DNA from: Rubrivivax sp.
Lineage (GTDB): Bacteria > Pseudomonadota > Gammaproteobacteria > Burkholderiales > Burkholderiaceae
NCBI GenBank assembly: GCA_016790225.1
Contig: JAEUOZ010000002.1
Coordinates: 1 to 64,000 of the forward strand
Direction of reading: 5' to 3'
DNA: 64,000 nucleotides
Of this stretch, positions 17,157 through 26,600 are shown one piece after another. Below the pieces are notes generated by a model. The model ran no database searches and was not told the origin of the DNA. It saw nothing but the letters and a program-made list of their open reading frames with translations. Each line of letters starts with the position of its first letter. Position 1 is the first letter of the stretch. Made by a program: the position numbers and the translations under genes.

Positions 17157-20015
17157 TTACTTGGACAGCACGAAACCCTTCAGCTTGCCGAAGGCCTGTT
17201 CGAGCAGCGCCTTCTGCTGCTCCTGGTGGAGGTGCGCGTAGCCCACCGCCGGCGAGGCCGAGGCCGGCCGTCCGGCATAACCCAGGCGCTGGCCTTCGGA
17301 CATGTTCTCGTGCACGTAGTGCTGCACGTAGAACCACGCGCCCTGGTTCTGCGGCTCGTCCTGGCACCATATCACCTCGGTGGCGTTCGGATAGCGCTTC
17401 ATCTCGGCACCGAAGGCCTTGTGCGGGAACGGGTACAGCTGCTCGACGCGCACGATGGCCACGTCCCAGGCCTTCTTCTCGTCGCGGCGGCGGATCAGGT
17501 CGTAGGCCACCTTGCCCGAGCAGGCGATCACGCGCTTGACCTTGTCGGGCTCCACCTCGGCGCGGCTGGCGCCGATCACCGTGCGGAACTCGCCCTTGGT
17601 GAACTCCGACAGCGGCGAGGTGGCGTCCTTGGCGCGCAGCAGGCTCTTCGGCGTGAAGATGACCAGCGGCTTGCGGAACTGCCGCACCATCTGCCGCCGC
17701 AGCAGATGGAAGATCTGGCTGGCGCTGGTGGGCTGGCAGATCTGCATGTTGTTGTCGGCCGCCAGCTGCATGAAGCGCTCGATGCGCGCTGAGCTGTGCT
17801 CGGGGCCCTGGCCCTCGTAGCCGTGCGGCAGCATCAGCGTCAGGCCGTTGACGCGGCCCCACTTCACCTCGCCCGAGGCGATGAACTGGTCGATCACCAC
17901 CTGCGCGCCGTTGACGAAGTCGCCGAACTGCGCTTCCCAGATGACCAGTGTGTTCGGCTCGGCGCTGGCGTAGCCGTACTCGAAGCCGAGCACCGCCTCT
18001 TCCGACAGCAGCGAGTCGATGACGACGAAAGGCGCCTGGTTGTCGGCCACGTTCTGCAGCGGCACGTAGGTGCCGGTGTCCCATTTCTCGCGGTTCTGAT
18101 CGTGCAGCACCGCATGGCGGTGCGTGAAGGTGCCGCGGCCGCAGTCCTCGCCGGACAGGCGTACCGCATAGCCGCTGGCCACCAGCGAGGCATAGGCCAG
18201 GTGCTCGCCCATGCCCCAGTCGACATTGATCTCGCCACGGCCCATCGCGGCGCGGTCGGCCAGCACCTTCTCCACCAGCGGATGCACCTTGAAGTTGGCC
18301 GGCACGGTGGTGATGCGCTCGGACAGGCGCTTGATCTCGGCCAGCGGCAGCGCCGTGTCGGCCGAATCGGTCCACTTGCGGTTCAGGAACGGCGCCCAAT
18401 CGACCGCGTACTTGCTCTTGAAGTTGGTCAGCACCGGGTCACCGGTGTGCTTGCCCTCGTCGAGTGCGGCGCGCAGGGCCTTGACCATCTGGTCAGGGCC
18501 GTCGGCCGGCAGCACACCCTGGGTCACCAGCTTCTCGCCATACAGCTTGCGGGTGCCGGGATGCTGGCCGATCTTCTTGTACATCAGCGGCTGGGTCAGC
18601 GAGGGTGTGTCCTGCTCGTTATGGCCCAGCTTGCGGAAGCAGATGATGTCGACCACCACGTCCTTGTTGAACTGCTGCCGGTAGTCCAGCGCCAGCTGCG
18701 TGCACAGCACCACGGCTTCGGGGTCGTCGCCGTTCACGTGCAGCACCGGCGCCTCGATCATCTTGACCACGTCGCTGCAGTAGAGCGTGGAGCGGCTGTC
18801 GCGCGGATCGCTGGTGGTGAAGCCGATCTGGTTGTTGATGACCAAGTGCACCGTGCCGCCGGTGTAGTAGCCCCGCGTCTGGGCCAGTGCCAGCGTCTCC
18901 ATCACGACGCCCTGGCCGGCGAACGCGGCGTCGCCGTGCACCAGCACGGGCAGGACCTGCGAGCCGATCTTGTCGCCGCGGCGCTCCATGCGCGCCTTGA
19001 CCGAGCCTTCGACGACCGGATTGACGATCTCCAGGTGGCTGGGGTTGAAGGCCAGGCTCAGGTGCACCGGGCCGCCGGCCGTGGAGATGTCGCTGGAGAA
19101 GCCCTGGTGGTACTTGACGTCGCCTGCCGGCAGCTCTTCAGGCGCCGTGTGGTCGAACTCGGCGAACAGGTCCTTGGGCATCTTGCCCAGGGTGTTGACC
19201 AGCACGTTCAGGCGGCCGCGGTGGGCCATGCCGATGACGATCTCCTGCACGCCGCGCTCGCCGGCGCGCTGCACGACCACGTCCATGCTGGCGATGAAGC
19301 TCTCGCCGCCTTCCAGCGAGAAGCGCTTCTGGCCCACGTACTTGGTGTGCAGATAGCGCTCCAGGCCCTCGGCGGCCGTCAGGCGATCGAGGATGTGGCG
19401 CTTCTCTGCCACGCTGAAGGTCGGCTTGCTGCGCATCGACTCCAGCCGCTCCTGCCACCAGCGCTTCTCCGTGGGATCGGTGCAGTGCATGAACTCGGCG
19501 CCGATGGTGCCGCAGTAGGTCTCGCGCAGTGCCTGCAGGATCTCCCGCAGGCTCATGTTCTCGGCCTTGCTGAAATAGGTATTCGCGGCCGAGAAGGTGA
19601 TGTCCATGTCGGACTCGGTCAGGTCGTAGAACGCCGGCTCGAGTTCGGGGATCTTGGGACGCTCGGTGCGCTTGAGCGGATCGAGATCGGCCCAGCGGCT
19701 GCCCAGGAAGCGATAGGCCGCGATCAGGCTCTGCACATGCACCTGCTTGCGCGCGACGGCCAGATCGGCCTCGCTGGCCTTCAGCGCGAAGGCATTGGCC
19801 TTGGCTCGCTGCGCGAAGGATTCCACGACCGGCGCATGGGCCACATCGCGGCTGTCGCTGCCATCGACAGCGGGCACGTGCTGGAGGTTGTCGAAGTAGC
19901 TGCGCCAGTTGTCGGGCACGCTGCCAGGGTTGTTGAGATAGGCCTCATACAACTCTTCGACGTAGGGCGCATTGCCCCCGAACAGGTACGAGTTCGACCT
20001 GTATTGCTGCATCAT
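17157..20015 (-). CDS. odhA: 2-oxoglutarate dehydrogenase E1 component
   Basis: E1 uses thiamine diphosphate to decarboxylate 2-oxoglutarate and load succinyl groups onto E2. The 952-residue product begins MMQQYRSNSYLFGGNAPYVE, a common start that includes the E2-binding N-terminal segment. It contains the conserved MAHRGRLNVLVNTLGK and FHSDIS-like GFSSDISTAGGPVHLSLAFN segments, the ThDP-site GDDPEAVVLCTQLALDYRQ, and the C-terminal transketolase-type domain with GMGEHLAYASLVASG. Start 20015 avoids a 39-codon open extension upstream that shows no conservation. It leads the odhA-odhB-pspC-lpdA cluster. Confidence 0.97.
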   Translation of the reverse strand: MMQQYRSNSYLFGGNAPYVEELYEAYLNNPGSVPDNWRSYFDNLQHVPAVDGSDSRDVAHAPVVESFAQRAKANAFALKASEADLAVARKQVHVQSLIAAYRFLGSRWADLDPLKRTERPKIPELEPAFYDLTESDMDITFSAANTYFSKAENMSLREILQALRETYCGTIGAEFMHCTDPTEKRWWQERLESMRSKPTFSVAEKRHILDRLTAAEGLERYLHTKYVGQKRFSLEGGESFIASMDVVVQRAGERGVQEIVIGMAHRGRLNVLVNTLGKMPKDLFAEFDHTAPEELPAGDVKYHQGFSSDISTAGGPVHLSLAFNPSHLEIVNPVVEGSVKARMERRGDKIGSQVLPVLVHGDAAFAGQGVVMETLALAQTRGYYTGGTVHLVINNQIGFTTSDPRDSRSTLYCSDVVKMIEAPVLHVNGDDPEAVVLCTQLALDYRQQFNKDVVVDIICFRKLGHNEQDTPSLTQPLMYKKIGQHPGTRKLYGEKLVTQGVLPADGPDQMVKALRAALDEGKHTGDPVLTNFKSKYAVDWAPFLNRKWTDSADTALPLAEIKRLSERITTVPANFKVHPLVEKVLADRAAMGRGEINVDWGMGEHLAYASLVASGYAVRLSGEDCGRGTFTHRHAVLHDQNREKWDTGTYVPLQNVADNQAPFVVIDSLLSEEAVLGFEYGYASAEPNTLVIWEAQFGDFVNGAQVVIDQFIASGEVKWGRVNGLTLMLPHGYEGQGPEHSSARIERFMQLAADNNMQICQPTSASQIFHLLRRQMVRQFRKPLVIFTPKSLLRAKDATSPLSEFTKGEFRTVIGASRAEVEPDKVKRVIACSGKVAYDLIRRRDEKKAWDVAIVRVEQLYPFPHKAFGAEMKRYPNATEVIWCQDEPQNQGAWFYVQHYVHENMSEGQRLGYAGRPASASPAVGYAHLHQEQQKALLEQAFGKLKGFVLSK

Positions 20016-20172
20016 CTTTCGCTCACCTTTCGCCCCGGTTTCCAGGGTTTCGATGGGTTGGACAAACCTTCCGCGGCCCGGCTTCACCGGTAGGCGGATT
20101 GCGACCCGCCTTGCTGTCGTCTCAGCCAGCAAGGGGACGTGGAAGGACCACTTCTTCAGCCGGGCGCGACTC

Positions 20173-20202
20173 TATCACCGCCTTCTGACGTGAAACCGTC
20201 AA
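20173..20202 (-). promoter_or_regulatory. possible odhA promoter
   Basis: On the minus strand TTGACG (20197-20202) is followed after 18 bases by GTGATA (20173-20178), a good -35 with a weak -10. It would leave a leader of roughly 150 bases before the odhA ATG. No other gene is seen in 20016-20265. Confidence 0.35.
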
Positions 20203-20265
20203 CTGTGAGGTTTGTCACGGCCTGATCAGGGTTTCAGGCCGTCGCAATGCGGGCAGATTGCCGGC

Positions 20266-20601
20266 ATGCGCGAGCACATCATCCACCTCCACCGCGACGC
20301 ACCGGCCCAGCCGGCTGAAGGTGCCCCCTGCAACGGTTGCGGCGCCTGCTGCAGCGCCGAACCCTGCCCCATCGGCGCGGTGCTCAGCCTGCGCCGCAGC
20401 GGCCGCTGCACGGCGCTGGAGTGGAGCGATGACGATGGCCGCTACCGCTGCGGCCTGCTGGTGAAGGCGGCGCAGACAGGGCGAGCGACCGAGCGGCTGG
20501 TTCGCCGCTGGATAGCCGCCGGCGCCGGCTGCGACGCGCGTTTCGAGACCGAGCCCATCACCGCAGGCGCGGCGCCGGAACTGGCGACACCCGGCGGCTG
20601 A
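20266..20601 (+). CDS. YkgJ-family cysteine-cluster (Zn/Fe chelating) protein
   Basis: The 111-residue product carries the CxxCxxCC-type cluster of the YkgJ/UPF0153 family: PCNGCGACCSAEPCPIG, followed by RCTALEW and YRCGLLVKA. These cysteines are thought to bind zinc or iron. The biochemical role is unknown. I chose ATG 20266; a TTG 54 bases upstream would extend the frame without conservation. It stands alone, between the divergent odhA promoter and the convergent nitronate monooxygenase gene. Confidence 0.78.
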   Translation: MREHIIHLHRDAPAQPAEGAPCNGCGACCSAEPCPIGAVLSLRRSGRCTALEWSDDDGRYRCGLLVKAAQTGRATERLVRRWIAAGAGCDARFETEPITAGAAPELATPGG

Positions 20602-20649
20602 GGCCGCTGCGCGATGGCGCCCTTCGTGCGAGTGACGATGCCCTGAGGC

Positions 20650-21612
20650 TCAGGCCGCCATCGCCAGGCGTGTGCGCGCCTGCGCGTACTCGCGGCCCAG
20701 CCGGGCCACCAGCTCGGCGGCCGGCAGCACCGCCTTCACGGCACCGATGCCCTGTCCGCAGCCCCAGATGTCCTTCCAGGCCTTCTTGGCGCCCTCGCCG
20801 CCCCCGAAGTTCATCTTGCTGGGGTCGCTCTCCGGGAGATGGTCCGGATCCATGCCTGCGGCTCGGATCGATGGCTTGAGATAGTTGCCATGGACACCGG
20901 TGAAGAGACTGGAATAGACGATGTCGTCGCTGTTGCTGTCGACAATGCACTGCTTGTAGGCCTCGGACGCACGCGCTTCCTCGGTGGCGATGAAGGCCGA
21001 GCCCAGGTAGGCGAGGTCGGCGCCCATGGCCTGCGCGGCCAGCACCGCGTCACCGGTGCTGATCGATCCGCTGAGGGCGAGCGGTCCATCGAACCATTCG
21101 CGGATCTCCTGGATCAGCGCAAAGGGGCTCTTCACGCCGGCATGGCCACCGGCTCCGGCAGCCACGGCGATCAGGCCATCGGCGCCCTTCTCGATCGCCT
21201 TGTGCGCGAAGGCGTTGTTGATGATGTCATGCATCACCAGGCCACCCCAGGCGTGCACGGCGTCGTTGACGTCTGTGCGCGCACCCAGCGAGGTGATCAC
21301 CAGCGGCACCTTGTACCTGGCGCACATCTGCATGTCCTGATCGAGCCGGTCATTGCTCTTGTGCACGATCTGGTTGATGGCAAACGGCGCACTGGGTGCC
21401 TCGGGGTGCGCGCGGTCGTAGGCCGCCAGCGTCTCGGTGATCTCGTGCAGCCATTCATCGAGTTGCGCGGCAGGGCGCGCATTGAGCGCCGGCATCGAGC
21501 CGATGACGCCGGCCTGGCATTGGGCGATGACCAGCTTGGGATTGCTGATGATGAACAGCGGCGCGCCCACCACGGGCAGGCGCAGACGATCAAAGGCGGG
21601 CGGCAGGGCCAT
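20650..21612 (-). CDS. nitronate monooxygenase family FMN enzyme
   Basis: The 320-residue product is a TIM-barrel flavoprotein of the 2-nitropropane dioxygenase/nitronate monooxygenase family (also related to FabK enoyl reductases). Landmarks are PVVGAPLFIISNPKLVIAQ, the FMN-phosphate loop VAAGAGGHAGVKSPFAL, SGSISTGDAVLAAQAMGADL and GSAFIATEEARASEAYKQ. It starts in the stop of the acyl-CoA dehydrogenase gene (TGATG), so the two are translation-coupled. In such context it may oxidise a nitronate or act as an acyl-CoA flavin reductase; sequence alone does not decide. Confidence 0.85.
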   Translation of the reverse strand: MALPPAFDRLRLPVVGAPLFIISNPKLVIAQCQAGVIGSMPALNARPAAQLDEWLHEITETLAAYDRAHPEAPSAPFAINQIVHKSNDRLDQDMQMCARYKVPLVITSLGARTDVNDAVHAWGGLVMHDIINNAFAHKAIEKGADGLIAVAAGAGGHAGVKSPFALIQEIREWFDGPLALSGSISTGDAVLAAQAMGADLAYLGSAFIATEEARASEAYKQCIVDSNSDDIVYSSLFTGVHGNYLKPSIRAAGMDPDHLPESDPSKMNFGGGEGAKKAWKDIWGCGQGIGAVKAVLPAAELVARLGREYAQARTRLAMAA

Positions 21613-23387
21613 CAGAAGGACTCCAGGGCAAGTTCGGTGACGCTGTCGGCACCTTCCACGATGCTGTCGCGCACAGACGCGGCACGCACCAGGATGTGAT
21701 CGGCAAAGAAGCGCGCCGTCACGATCTTGGCGCGCATGAAATCGGCTTCGTCGCCGGCAGCCAGGCGGCGCTCGGCGGCAAGCAGCGCACGCGCCATCTG
21801 CCAGCCGGACACGACGATGCCGCTGAGCATCAGGTAGGGCACGCTGCCGGCGAACACCGCATTCGGGCTGGCCTTGGTCTGGCCGGCCACGAAGTCGATG
21901 ACGTCCAGCCAGGCCTTGCGTGCTGCCTCCAGGCGCGCAGCGACGGCGCGGCAAGCCGCGCTGCCCTGCTGTCGGAGTTCGCCTTCGGTGGCCTCGATCT
22001 GGCCGGCGATGGCCCGCGCGGTGCGCCCGCCGTCGCGCGCGGTCTTGCGGCCCACCAGGTCATTGGCCTGGATGGCGGTCGTGCCTTCGTAGATGGTGAG
22101 GATCTTGGCATCGCGCAGGTACTGCGCGGCACCGGTCTCCTCGATGAAGCCCATGCCGCCGTGCACCTGCACGCCCAGGCTCGCCACATCCAGACTCATC
22201 TCGGTGGACAGGCCCTTGATGAGGGGCACGAGGAATTCGTAGAAGGCCTGGTTCTGCGCGCGCACCTCGGCATCGGCATGGCGGTGTGCGGCATCAAAGG
22301 CCGCCGCGCCCACATAGGCCATGGCTCGGCAGCCCTCGGTCCAGGCGCGCATGGTCATCAGCATGCGGCGCACGTCCGGGTGATGAATGATCGAGGCCGC
22401 CTTGTTCTGTGAGCCGTCCACGGGGCGGCTCTGCACGCGGTCCCGCGCGTAGCTCACGGCCTTCTGGTACGCCCGTTCGGCCAGCGCGATGCCCTGCATG
22501 CCCACGCCGTAGCGGGCCGCGTTCATCATGATGAACATGTACTCCAGGCCGCGGTTCTCCTGGCCGATCAGCCAGGCTGTGGCGCCGCCGTGGTCGCCGT
22601 ACTGCAAGACCGCGGTGGGGCTGGCCTTGATGCCCATCTTGTGCTCGATGCTCACGCAGTGCACATCGTTGCGCGTGCCGTCGGCCAGCAGCTTCGGGCA
22701 GATGAACAGGCTGATGCCCTTCACGCCCTCGGGCGCGCCGCTCACGCGGGCCAGCACCAGATGGACGATGTTCTCGGCCATGTCGTGCTCGCCATAGGTG
22801 ATGAAGATCTTGGTCCCGAAGAGCTTGAAGCTGCCGTCGGCCTGCGGCTCGGCGCGCGTGCGGACCAGGCTCAGGTCGCTGCCGGCCTGCGGCTCGGTGA
22901 GGTTCATCGAGCCGGTCCAGGTGCCGTCCAGCATCCTGGGGATGTAGGTCTGCTGCTGCTCCTCGGTACCGGCCGTGAGCAAGGCCTCCACCGCGCCGTC
23001 GGTGAGCAGCGGGCACAGCGCGAAGCTCATGTTGGCGCTGTTGACCATTTCAGTGCAGGCCGCGTGGATCAGCTTGGGCAGGCCCTGGCCGCCAAAGGCC
23101 TGCGGGTGCTGAAGGGCCTGCCAGCCGGCGTCCGAATACTGTCGGAAGGCCTGCTTGAAGCCGGGCGTGGTGGTGACCTTGCCGTCATGGAACGAGGACG
23201 GAAACTTGTCGCCTTCCCAGTTCAAGGGCGCGATGACATCCTCGTTGAACTTGGCGCACTCTTCCAGCACCGCGGCAGCCGTGTCCAGGCCATGGTCTTC
23301 GTGGCCCGGCAGGCGGGCCACCTGGTCGATGCCGGCCAGTTCCTGCATCACGAACAGCATGTCCTTGACGGGGGCGCGGTAAGTCAT
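21612..23387 (-). CDS. acyl-CoA dehydrogenase, long (DmdC-like) form
   Basis: This 591-residue FAD enzyme oxidises an acyl-CoA to the 2-enoyl-CoA and passes electrons to ETF. It has the N-terminal and middle domains (MNLTEPQAGSDLSLVRTRAE, GTKIFITYGEHDMAENIVH), the FAD/C-terminal block QVHGGMGFIEETGAAQYLRD, and the expected catalytic glutamate in ILTIYEGTTAIQANDL. An extra C-terminal domain (about residues 470-591) marks the long group that includes DmdC and several aromatic or long-chain acyl-CoA dehydrogenases. The substrate is unknown. etfA lies just upstream, behind a terminator, and nitronate monooxygenase is coupled downstream. Confidence 0.92.
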   Translation of the reverse strand: MTYRAPVKDMLFVMQELAGIDQVARLPGHEDHGLDTAAAVLEECAKFNEDVIAPLNWEGDKFPSSFHDGKVTTTPGFKQAFRQYSDAGWQALQHPQAFGGQGLPKLIHAACTEMVNSANMSFALCPLLTDGAVEALLTAGTEEQQQTYIPRMLDGTWTGSMNLTEPQAGSDLSLVRTRAEPQADGSFKLFGTKIFITYGEHDMAENIVHLVLARVSGAPEGVKGISLFICPKLLADGTRNDVHCVSIEHKMGIKASPTAVLQYGDHGGATAWLIGQENRGLEYMFIMMNAARYGVGMQGIALAERAYQKAVSYARDRVQSRPVDGSQNKAASIIHHPDVRRMLMTMRAWTEGCRAMAYVGAAAFDAAHRHADAEVRAQNQAFYEFLVPLIKGLSTEMSLDVASLGVQVHGGMGFIEETGAAQYLRDAKILTIYEGTTAIQANDLVGRKTARDGGRTARAIAGQIEATEGELRQQGSAACRAVAARLEAARKAWLDVIDFVAGQTKASPNAVFAGSVPYLMLSGIVVSGWQMARALLAAERRLAAGDEADFMRAKIVTARFFADHILVRAASVRDSIVEGADSVTELALESF

Positions 23388-23428
23388 GGATCACTCCGTT
23401 GGGCATCTCGGGCAACGAGCGCCGTTGG

Positions 23429-23450
23429 AAAAAAGGCGCCCGCGGGCGCC
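23429..23450 (-). terminator. rho-independent terminator after etfA
   Basis: On the minus strand the palindrome GGCGCCCGCGGGCGCC is followed by TTTTTT. It lies between the etfA stop (23468) and the acyl-CoA dehydrogenase start (23387), and suggests that etfBA can be transcribed apart from the dehydrogenase. Confidence 0.85.
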
Positions 23451-23467
23451 TTCGGGTCAGCAGGGCC

Positions 23468-24400
23468 TCAGAGGCTCTTCACCAGCTCGGGCACGGCGGC
23501 AAAGAGGTCCGCCTCCAGCGCGTAATCGGCGACGGCGAAGATCGGGGCCTCGGGGTCCTTGTTGATGGCCACGATGACCTTGCTGTCCTTCATGCCGGCC
23601 AGATGCTGGATGGCGCCGCTGATGCCGCAGGCGATGTAGAGCTGCGGTGCGACGATCTTGCCGGTCTGGCCCACTTGCCAGTCGTTCGGGGCGTAACCGG
23701 CGTCCACCGCGGCGCGGCTCGCGCCCAGTGCCGCGCCCAGCTTGTCGGCCAGGGGCGTCAGCACCTCCATGAACTTGTCGTTGCTGCCCATCGCACGACC
23801 ACCGCTGACGATGATCTTGGCTGCCGTGAGTTCGGGCCGGTCGCTGGCGGCGATCTCGCTGCCCAGGTAGCTGCTGCGGCCGGCGTCAGCCACTGCGGCC
23901 AGGCTCTCGACCGCCGCGCTGCCGCCGCTGGCCGCGGCCGGATCGAAGCCGGTCGTGCGCACCGTGATCACCTTGATGGCATCGCTGCTCTGCACGGTGG
24001 CCATGGCATTGCCGGCGTAGATCGGGCGCTCGAAGGTATCCGGGCTGAAGACCTGGGTGGCGTCGCTGATCTGTGCCACATCCAGCAGCGCCGCCACGCG
24101 CGGCGCCACGTTCTTGCCACCGGCCGTGGCCGGGAAGAGGATGTGGGTGTAGGCCCTCGCGATCGACAGCACCTGTGCGGCGACGTTCTCGGCCAGGCCA
24201 TGGCCCAGGCTCGCGCCTTCGGCATGGATGACCTTGCTCACGCCCGCGATCTGCGTGGCGGCCTGCGCCACCGCCGCGCTGCCCGCGCCGGCGACCAGCA
24301 CATGCACCTCGCCGCCGCAGGCCAGCGCCGCCGTCACGGTATTGAGCGTGGCGCCCTTGAGAACGTGGTTGTCGTGTTCGGCAATCACCAGAGAAGCCAT
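23468..24400 (-). CDS. etfA: electron transfer flavoprotein alpha subunit
   Basis: EtfA binds FAD and, with EtfB, carries electrons from acyl-CoA dehydrogenases to ETF-ubiquinone oxidoreductase. The 310-residue product shows the N-terminal ETF domain ([20 protein letters not shown]) and the signature FAD-binding C-terminus: [37 protein letters not shown] and [20 protein letters not shown]. It starts two bases after etfB ends. Length is normal. Confidence 0.97.
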   Translation of the reverse strand: MASLVIAEHDNHVLKGATLNTVTAALACGGEVHVLVAGAGSAAVAQAATQIAGVSKVIHAEGASLGHGLAENVAAQVLSIARAYTHILFPATAGGKNVAPRVAALLDVAQISDATQVFSPDTFERPIYAGNAMATVQSSDAIKVITVRTTGFDPAAASGGSAAVESLAAVADAGRSSYLGSEIAASDRPELTAAKIIVSGGRAMGSNDKFMEVLTPLADKLGAALGASRAAVDAGYAPNDWQVGQTGKIVAPQLYIACGISGAIQHLAGMKDSKVIVAINKDPEAPIFAVADYALEADLFAAVPELVKSL

Positions 24401-24402
24401 GA

Positions 24403-25158
24403 TCAGACCACCTTCGCTTCGTTCTTCAGCTTGTCCACCAGCGTGGCCACGTCGGCCACCTTCTGCCCGGCACCGCGCTTGGGCGGCTCAGCCACCTTCA
24501 GCGTCTTGATGCGCGGGGCCACGTCCACGCCCAGATCGGCCGGCTTGAGCACCTCCAGCGTCTTCTTCTTGGCCTTCATGATGTTGGGCAGCGTCACATA
24601 ACGCGGCTCGTTCAGGCGCAGGTCGGTGGTGATGACCGCGGGCAGCGTGAGGCTGAGCGTCTCCAGACCGCCATCCACCTCGCGCGTCACCTTGACTGAA
24701 CCGTCAGCGACCTCCACCTTGCTGGCGAAGGTGGCCTGGGGCAGGCCGGCCAGCGCCGCCAGCATCTGGCCTGTCTGGTTGCAGTCGTCGTCGATGGCCT
24801 GCTTGCCCAGGATCACCAGGCCGGGCTGTTCCTTGTCAACCAGCGCCTTGAGCAGCTTGGCCACCGCCAGGGGCTGCAGGTCCAGATCGGCCGGGGTCTC
24901 CACGAGGATGGCGCGGTCCGCGCCGATGGCCATGGCCGTGCGCAGCGTCTCCTGGCACTGCGTCACGCCGCAGGAAATGGCGATGACCTCGGTGGCCGCG
25001 CCCTTTTCCTTCAGACGCACGGCCTCCTCGACGGCAATCTCGTCGAACGGGTTCATGCTCATCTTGACGTTGGCGATGTCCACGCCGGTGCCATCGGACT
25101 TGACGCGCACCTTGACGTTGTAGTCGACCACCCGCTTGACGGGGACCAGCACCTTCAT
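24403..25158 (-). CDS. etfB: electron transfer flavoprotein beta subunit
   Basis: EtfB is the AMP-binding partner of EtfA. The 251-residue product begins [20 protein letters not shown], contains [20 protein letters not shown] and the [20 protein letters not shown] block, and ends with the [20 protein letters not shown] recognition-loop region. AGGAG lies seven bases before the ATG. Two palindromic sites lie in the 106-base upstream spacer and probably control the gene. Confidence 0.97.
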   Translation of the reverse strand: MKVLVPVKRVVDYNVKVRVKSDGTGVDIANVKMSMNPFDEIAVEEAVRLKEKGAATEVIAISCGVTQCQETLRTAMAIGADRAILVETPADLDLQPLAVAKLLKALVDKEQPGLVILGKQAIDDDCNQTGQMLAALAGLPQATFASKVEVADGSVKVTREVDGGLETLSLTLPAVITTDLRLNEPRYVTLPNIMKAKKKTLEVLKPADLGVDVAPRIKTLKVAEPPKRGAGQKVADVATLVDKLKNEAKVV

Positions 25159-25177
25159 GCACCTGCTCCTGCGTGAA

Positions 25178-25193
25178 TTGACGTTGACGTAAA
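25178..25193. promoter_or_regulatory. imperfect palindrome with ACGT half-sites upstream of etfB
   Basis: TTGACGT-TG-ACGTAAA is a 7-2-7 inverted repeat with one mismatch, 20 bases upstream of the etfB ATG and just downstream of a TAGAAT (25201-25206, minus). It overlaps the expected transcription start. From memory it resembles MerR-type LiuR sites that control branched-chain and acyl-CoA catabolism genes in proteobacteria; I could not check this. Confidence 0.5.
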
Positions 25194-25244
25194 CCGATGC
25201 ATTCTAGGCAGCCGCGCCCCGTAGAGGGGCGGGCCGCCGAGAAG

Positions 25245-25264
25245 AATAGAACGATCGTTCTATT
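25245..25264. promoter_or_regulatory. perfect 20-bp palindrome (TetR-type operator candidate)
   Basis: AATAGAACGATCGTTCTATT is a perfect palindrome immediately after the MFS transporter stop codon and 86 bases upstream of the etfB start. The GAACGATCGTTC core is typical in form of TetR-family operators of fatty-acid and acyl-CoA genes. No regulator gene lies beside it. Confidence 0.65.
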
Positions 25265-26566
25265 TTAGGTGGATTCGGCGGCCGCCTTCGCGCCGCGCGC
25301 CATGTCCACATGCCGCAGAAGCCAAAGGCCGACGACGAAGAACAGGCCGGTCGAGAGGATCGCGATGCGGTGGTTGCCCTCGGTGACCCAGGTGACCAGG
25401 CCATAGGTCATCGGGCCGATGACCGCAGACAGGCGCACGGCAAAGGTCCACAGGCCGTAGAACTCCGCCAGCCGCGCGCGCGGCGCCAGCACGCCGGCCA
25501 TGGCACGCCCCGCCGACTGGCTGGATCCCATGCACAGGCCGGCGATCACCGCGGCCACCCAGAACAAGGTGGCCGTCGTCGCCAGCACCGCCAGCACGGT
25601 CATCAGGATCCAGCCCGCCAGCGTGAAGGCCAGCGCGCGACGATGGCCGATGCGGTCCTGCCAGTAGCCGAAGCCGAACGCGCCGATGGCCGAGGCGATG
25701 TTCACCAGGAACACCAGCATCATGGTCTGCGTCTGCTTGAAGCCCAGCACCGATTCCGCATACACCGCGGCCAGCGCGATGACCACCGAAATGCCCGCCT
25801 GGTAGGCCACGGCACAAGCCAGCAGCCAGGCGAAGTCCTCGTAGCGCCGGGCCTCGCGCCAGGTCTGCAGCAGGCGGCGCAGCGAGGCCGCCAGGCCCTC
25901 GCTCTGCAGGGCATCGGGCTGCGGCTGCGCACGTTCCTTCAGCAAGGCGAAGGTGGCCAGCGCGGCGACGCCGTAGATCACCGCGGTGATCAGCATCGTG
26001 ACCGGCACGAACTGCTGCGCCGTGGCACCCGCGGCCTGAGCGCTCAGCACATAGGCGAGGCTCAGGCCCAGGGTCAGCATGCCGCCGAAGTAGCCGAAGC
26101 TCCAGCCCCAGCCCGAGACGCGGCCCATCGCGTCCTGCCGCGCGAGTTCCGGCAGGAAGGCAGCGGCCAGCGATTCGCCGTAGGCAAAGAAGGCGTTGGA
26201 CAGGACGATGGCCACCACCGCGAGCCACAGGTCGCCCGGACCGGCCAGCGCCAGGGCCGCGGTGGAGGCGACGCAGCCGATCGTCGTGAGGGCCAGCAGG
26301 CGCTTCTTCGCGGCGCGCAGATCGGCATATGCGCCGAGGGTCGGCATCGTGATCATCACGATGAGGTTGGACAGCGCCAGCGCGGAGGTCCAGGCCAGTG
26401 TGGCCCAATCGGCCTTGCCGGCGACCACGCCCACGAAGTAGGCATTGAAGACCGCCGTGAGCACCACCGTGGCGTAGCCCGAATTGGCGAAGTCATACAT
26501 CGCCCATCCGAAGACTTCGCGCTTGCGCACACCGGGGTTGAGCGACTCCTGGGCAAACAAGGCCAT
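25265..26566 (-). CDS. UMF1-type major facilitator superfamily transporter
   Basis: The 433-residue product has about 12 hydrophobic segments. Its start (KREVFGWAMYDFANSGYATV) matches the UMF1 (Atg22-like) MFS family, whose members have the WAMYDFANS signature; bacterial substrates are mostly unknown. GWGWSFGYFGGMLTLGLSLA and GQSSAGRAMAG-like GSSQSAGRAMAGVLAPRARL also fit. ATG 26566 is preceded at ten bases by AGGAG, which favours it over an ATG seven codons upstream. tRNA-Leu ends 34 bases before this start on the same strand with no terminator between. Confidence 0.88.
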   Translation of the reverse strand: MALFAQESLNPGVRKREVFGWAMYDFANSGYATVVLTAVFNAYFVGVVAGKADWATLAWTSALALSNLIVMITMPTLGAYADLRAAKKRLLALTTIGCVASTAALALAGPGDLWLAVVAIVLSNAFFAYGESLAAAFLPELARQDAMGRVSGWGWSFGYFGGMLTLGLSLAYVLSAQAAGATAQQFVPVTMLITAVIYGVAALATFALLKERAQPQPDALQSEGLAASLRRLLQTWREARRYEDFAWLLACAVAYQAGISVVIALAAVYAESVLGFKQTQTMMLVFLVNIASAIGAFGFGYWQDRIGHRRALAFTLAGWILMTVLAVLATTATLFWVAAVIAGLCMGSSQSAGRAMAGVLAPRARLAEFYGLWTFAVRLSAVIGPMTYGLVTWVTEGNHRIAILSTGLFFVVGLWLLRHVDMARGAKAAAEST

Positions 26567-26600
26567 GGCCGGGACTCCTGCTGGCACGGTGGGATGTGCG

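Noticed and set aside
17796..20093. 765-codon open frame on the plus strand
   Set aside because: It is antisense to odhA and shows no family pattern.
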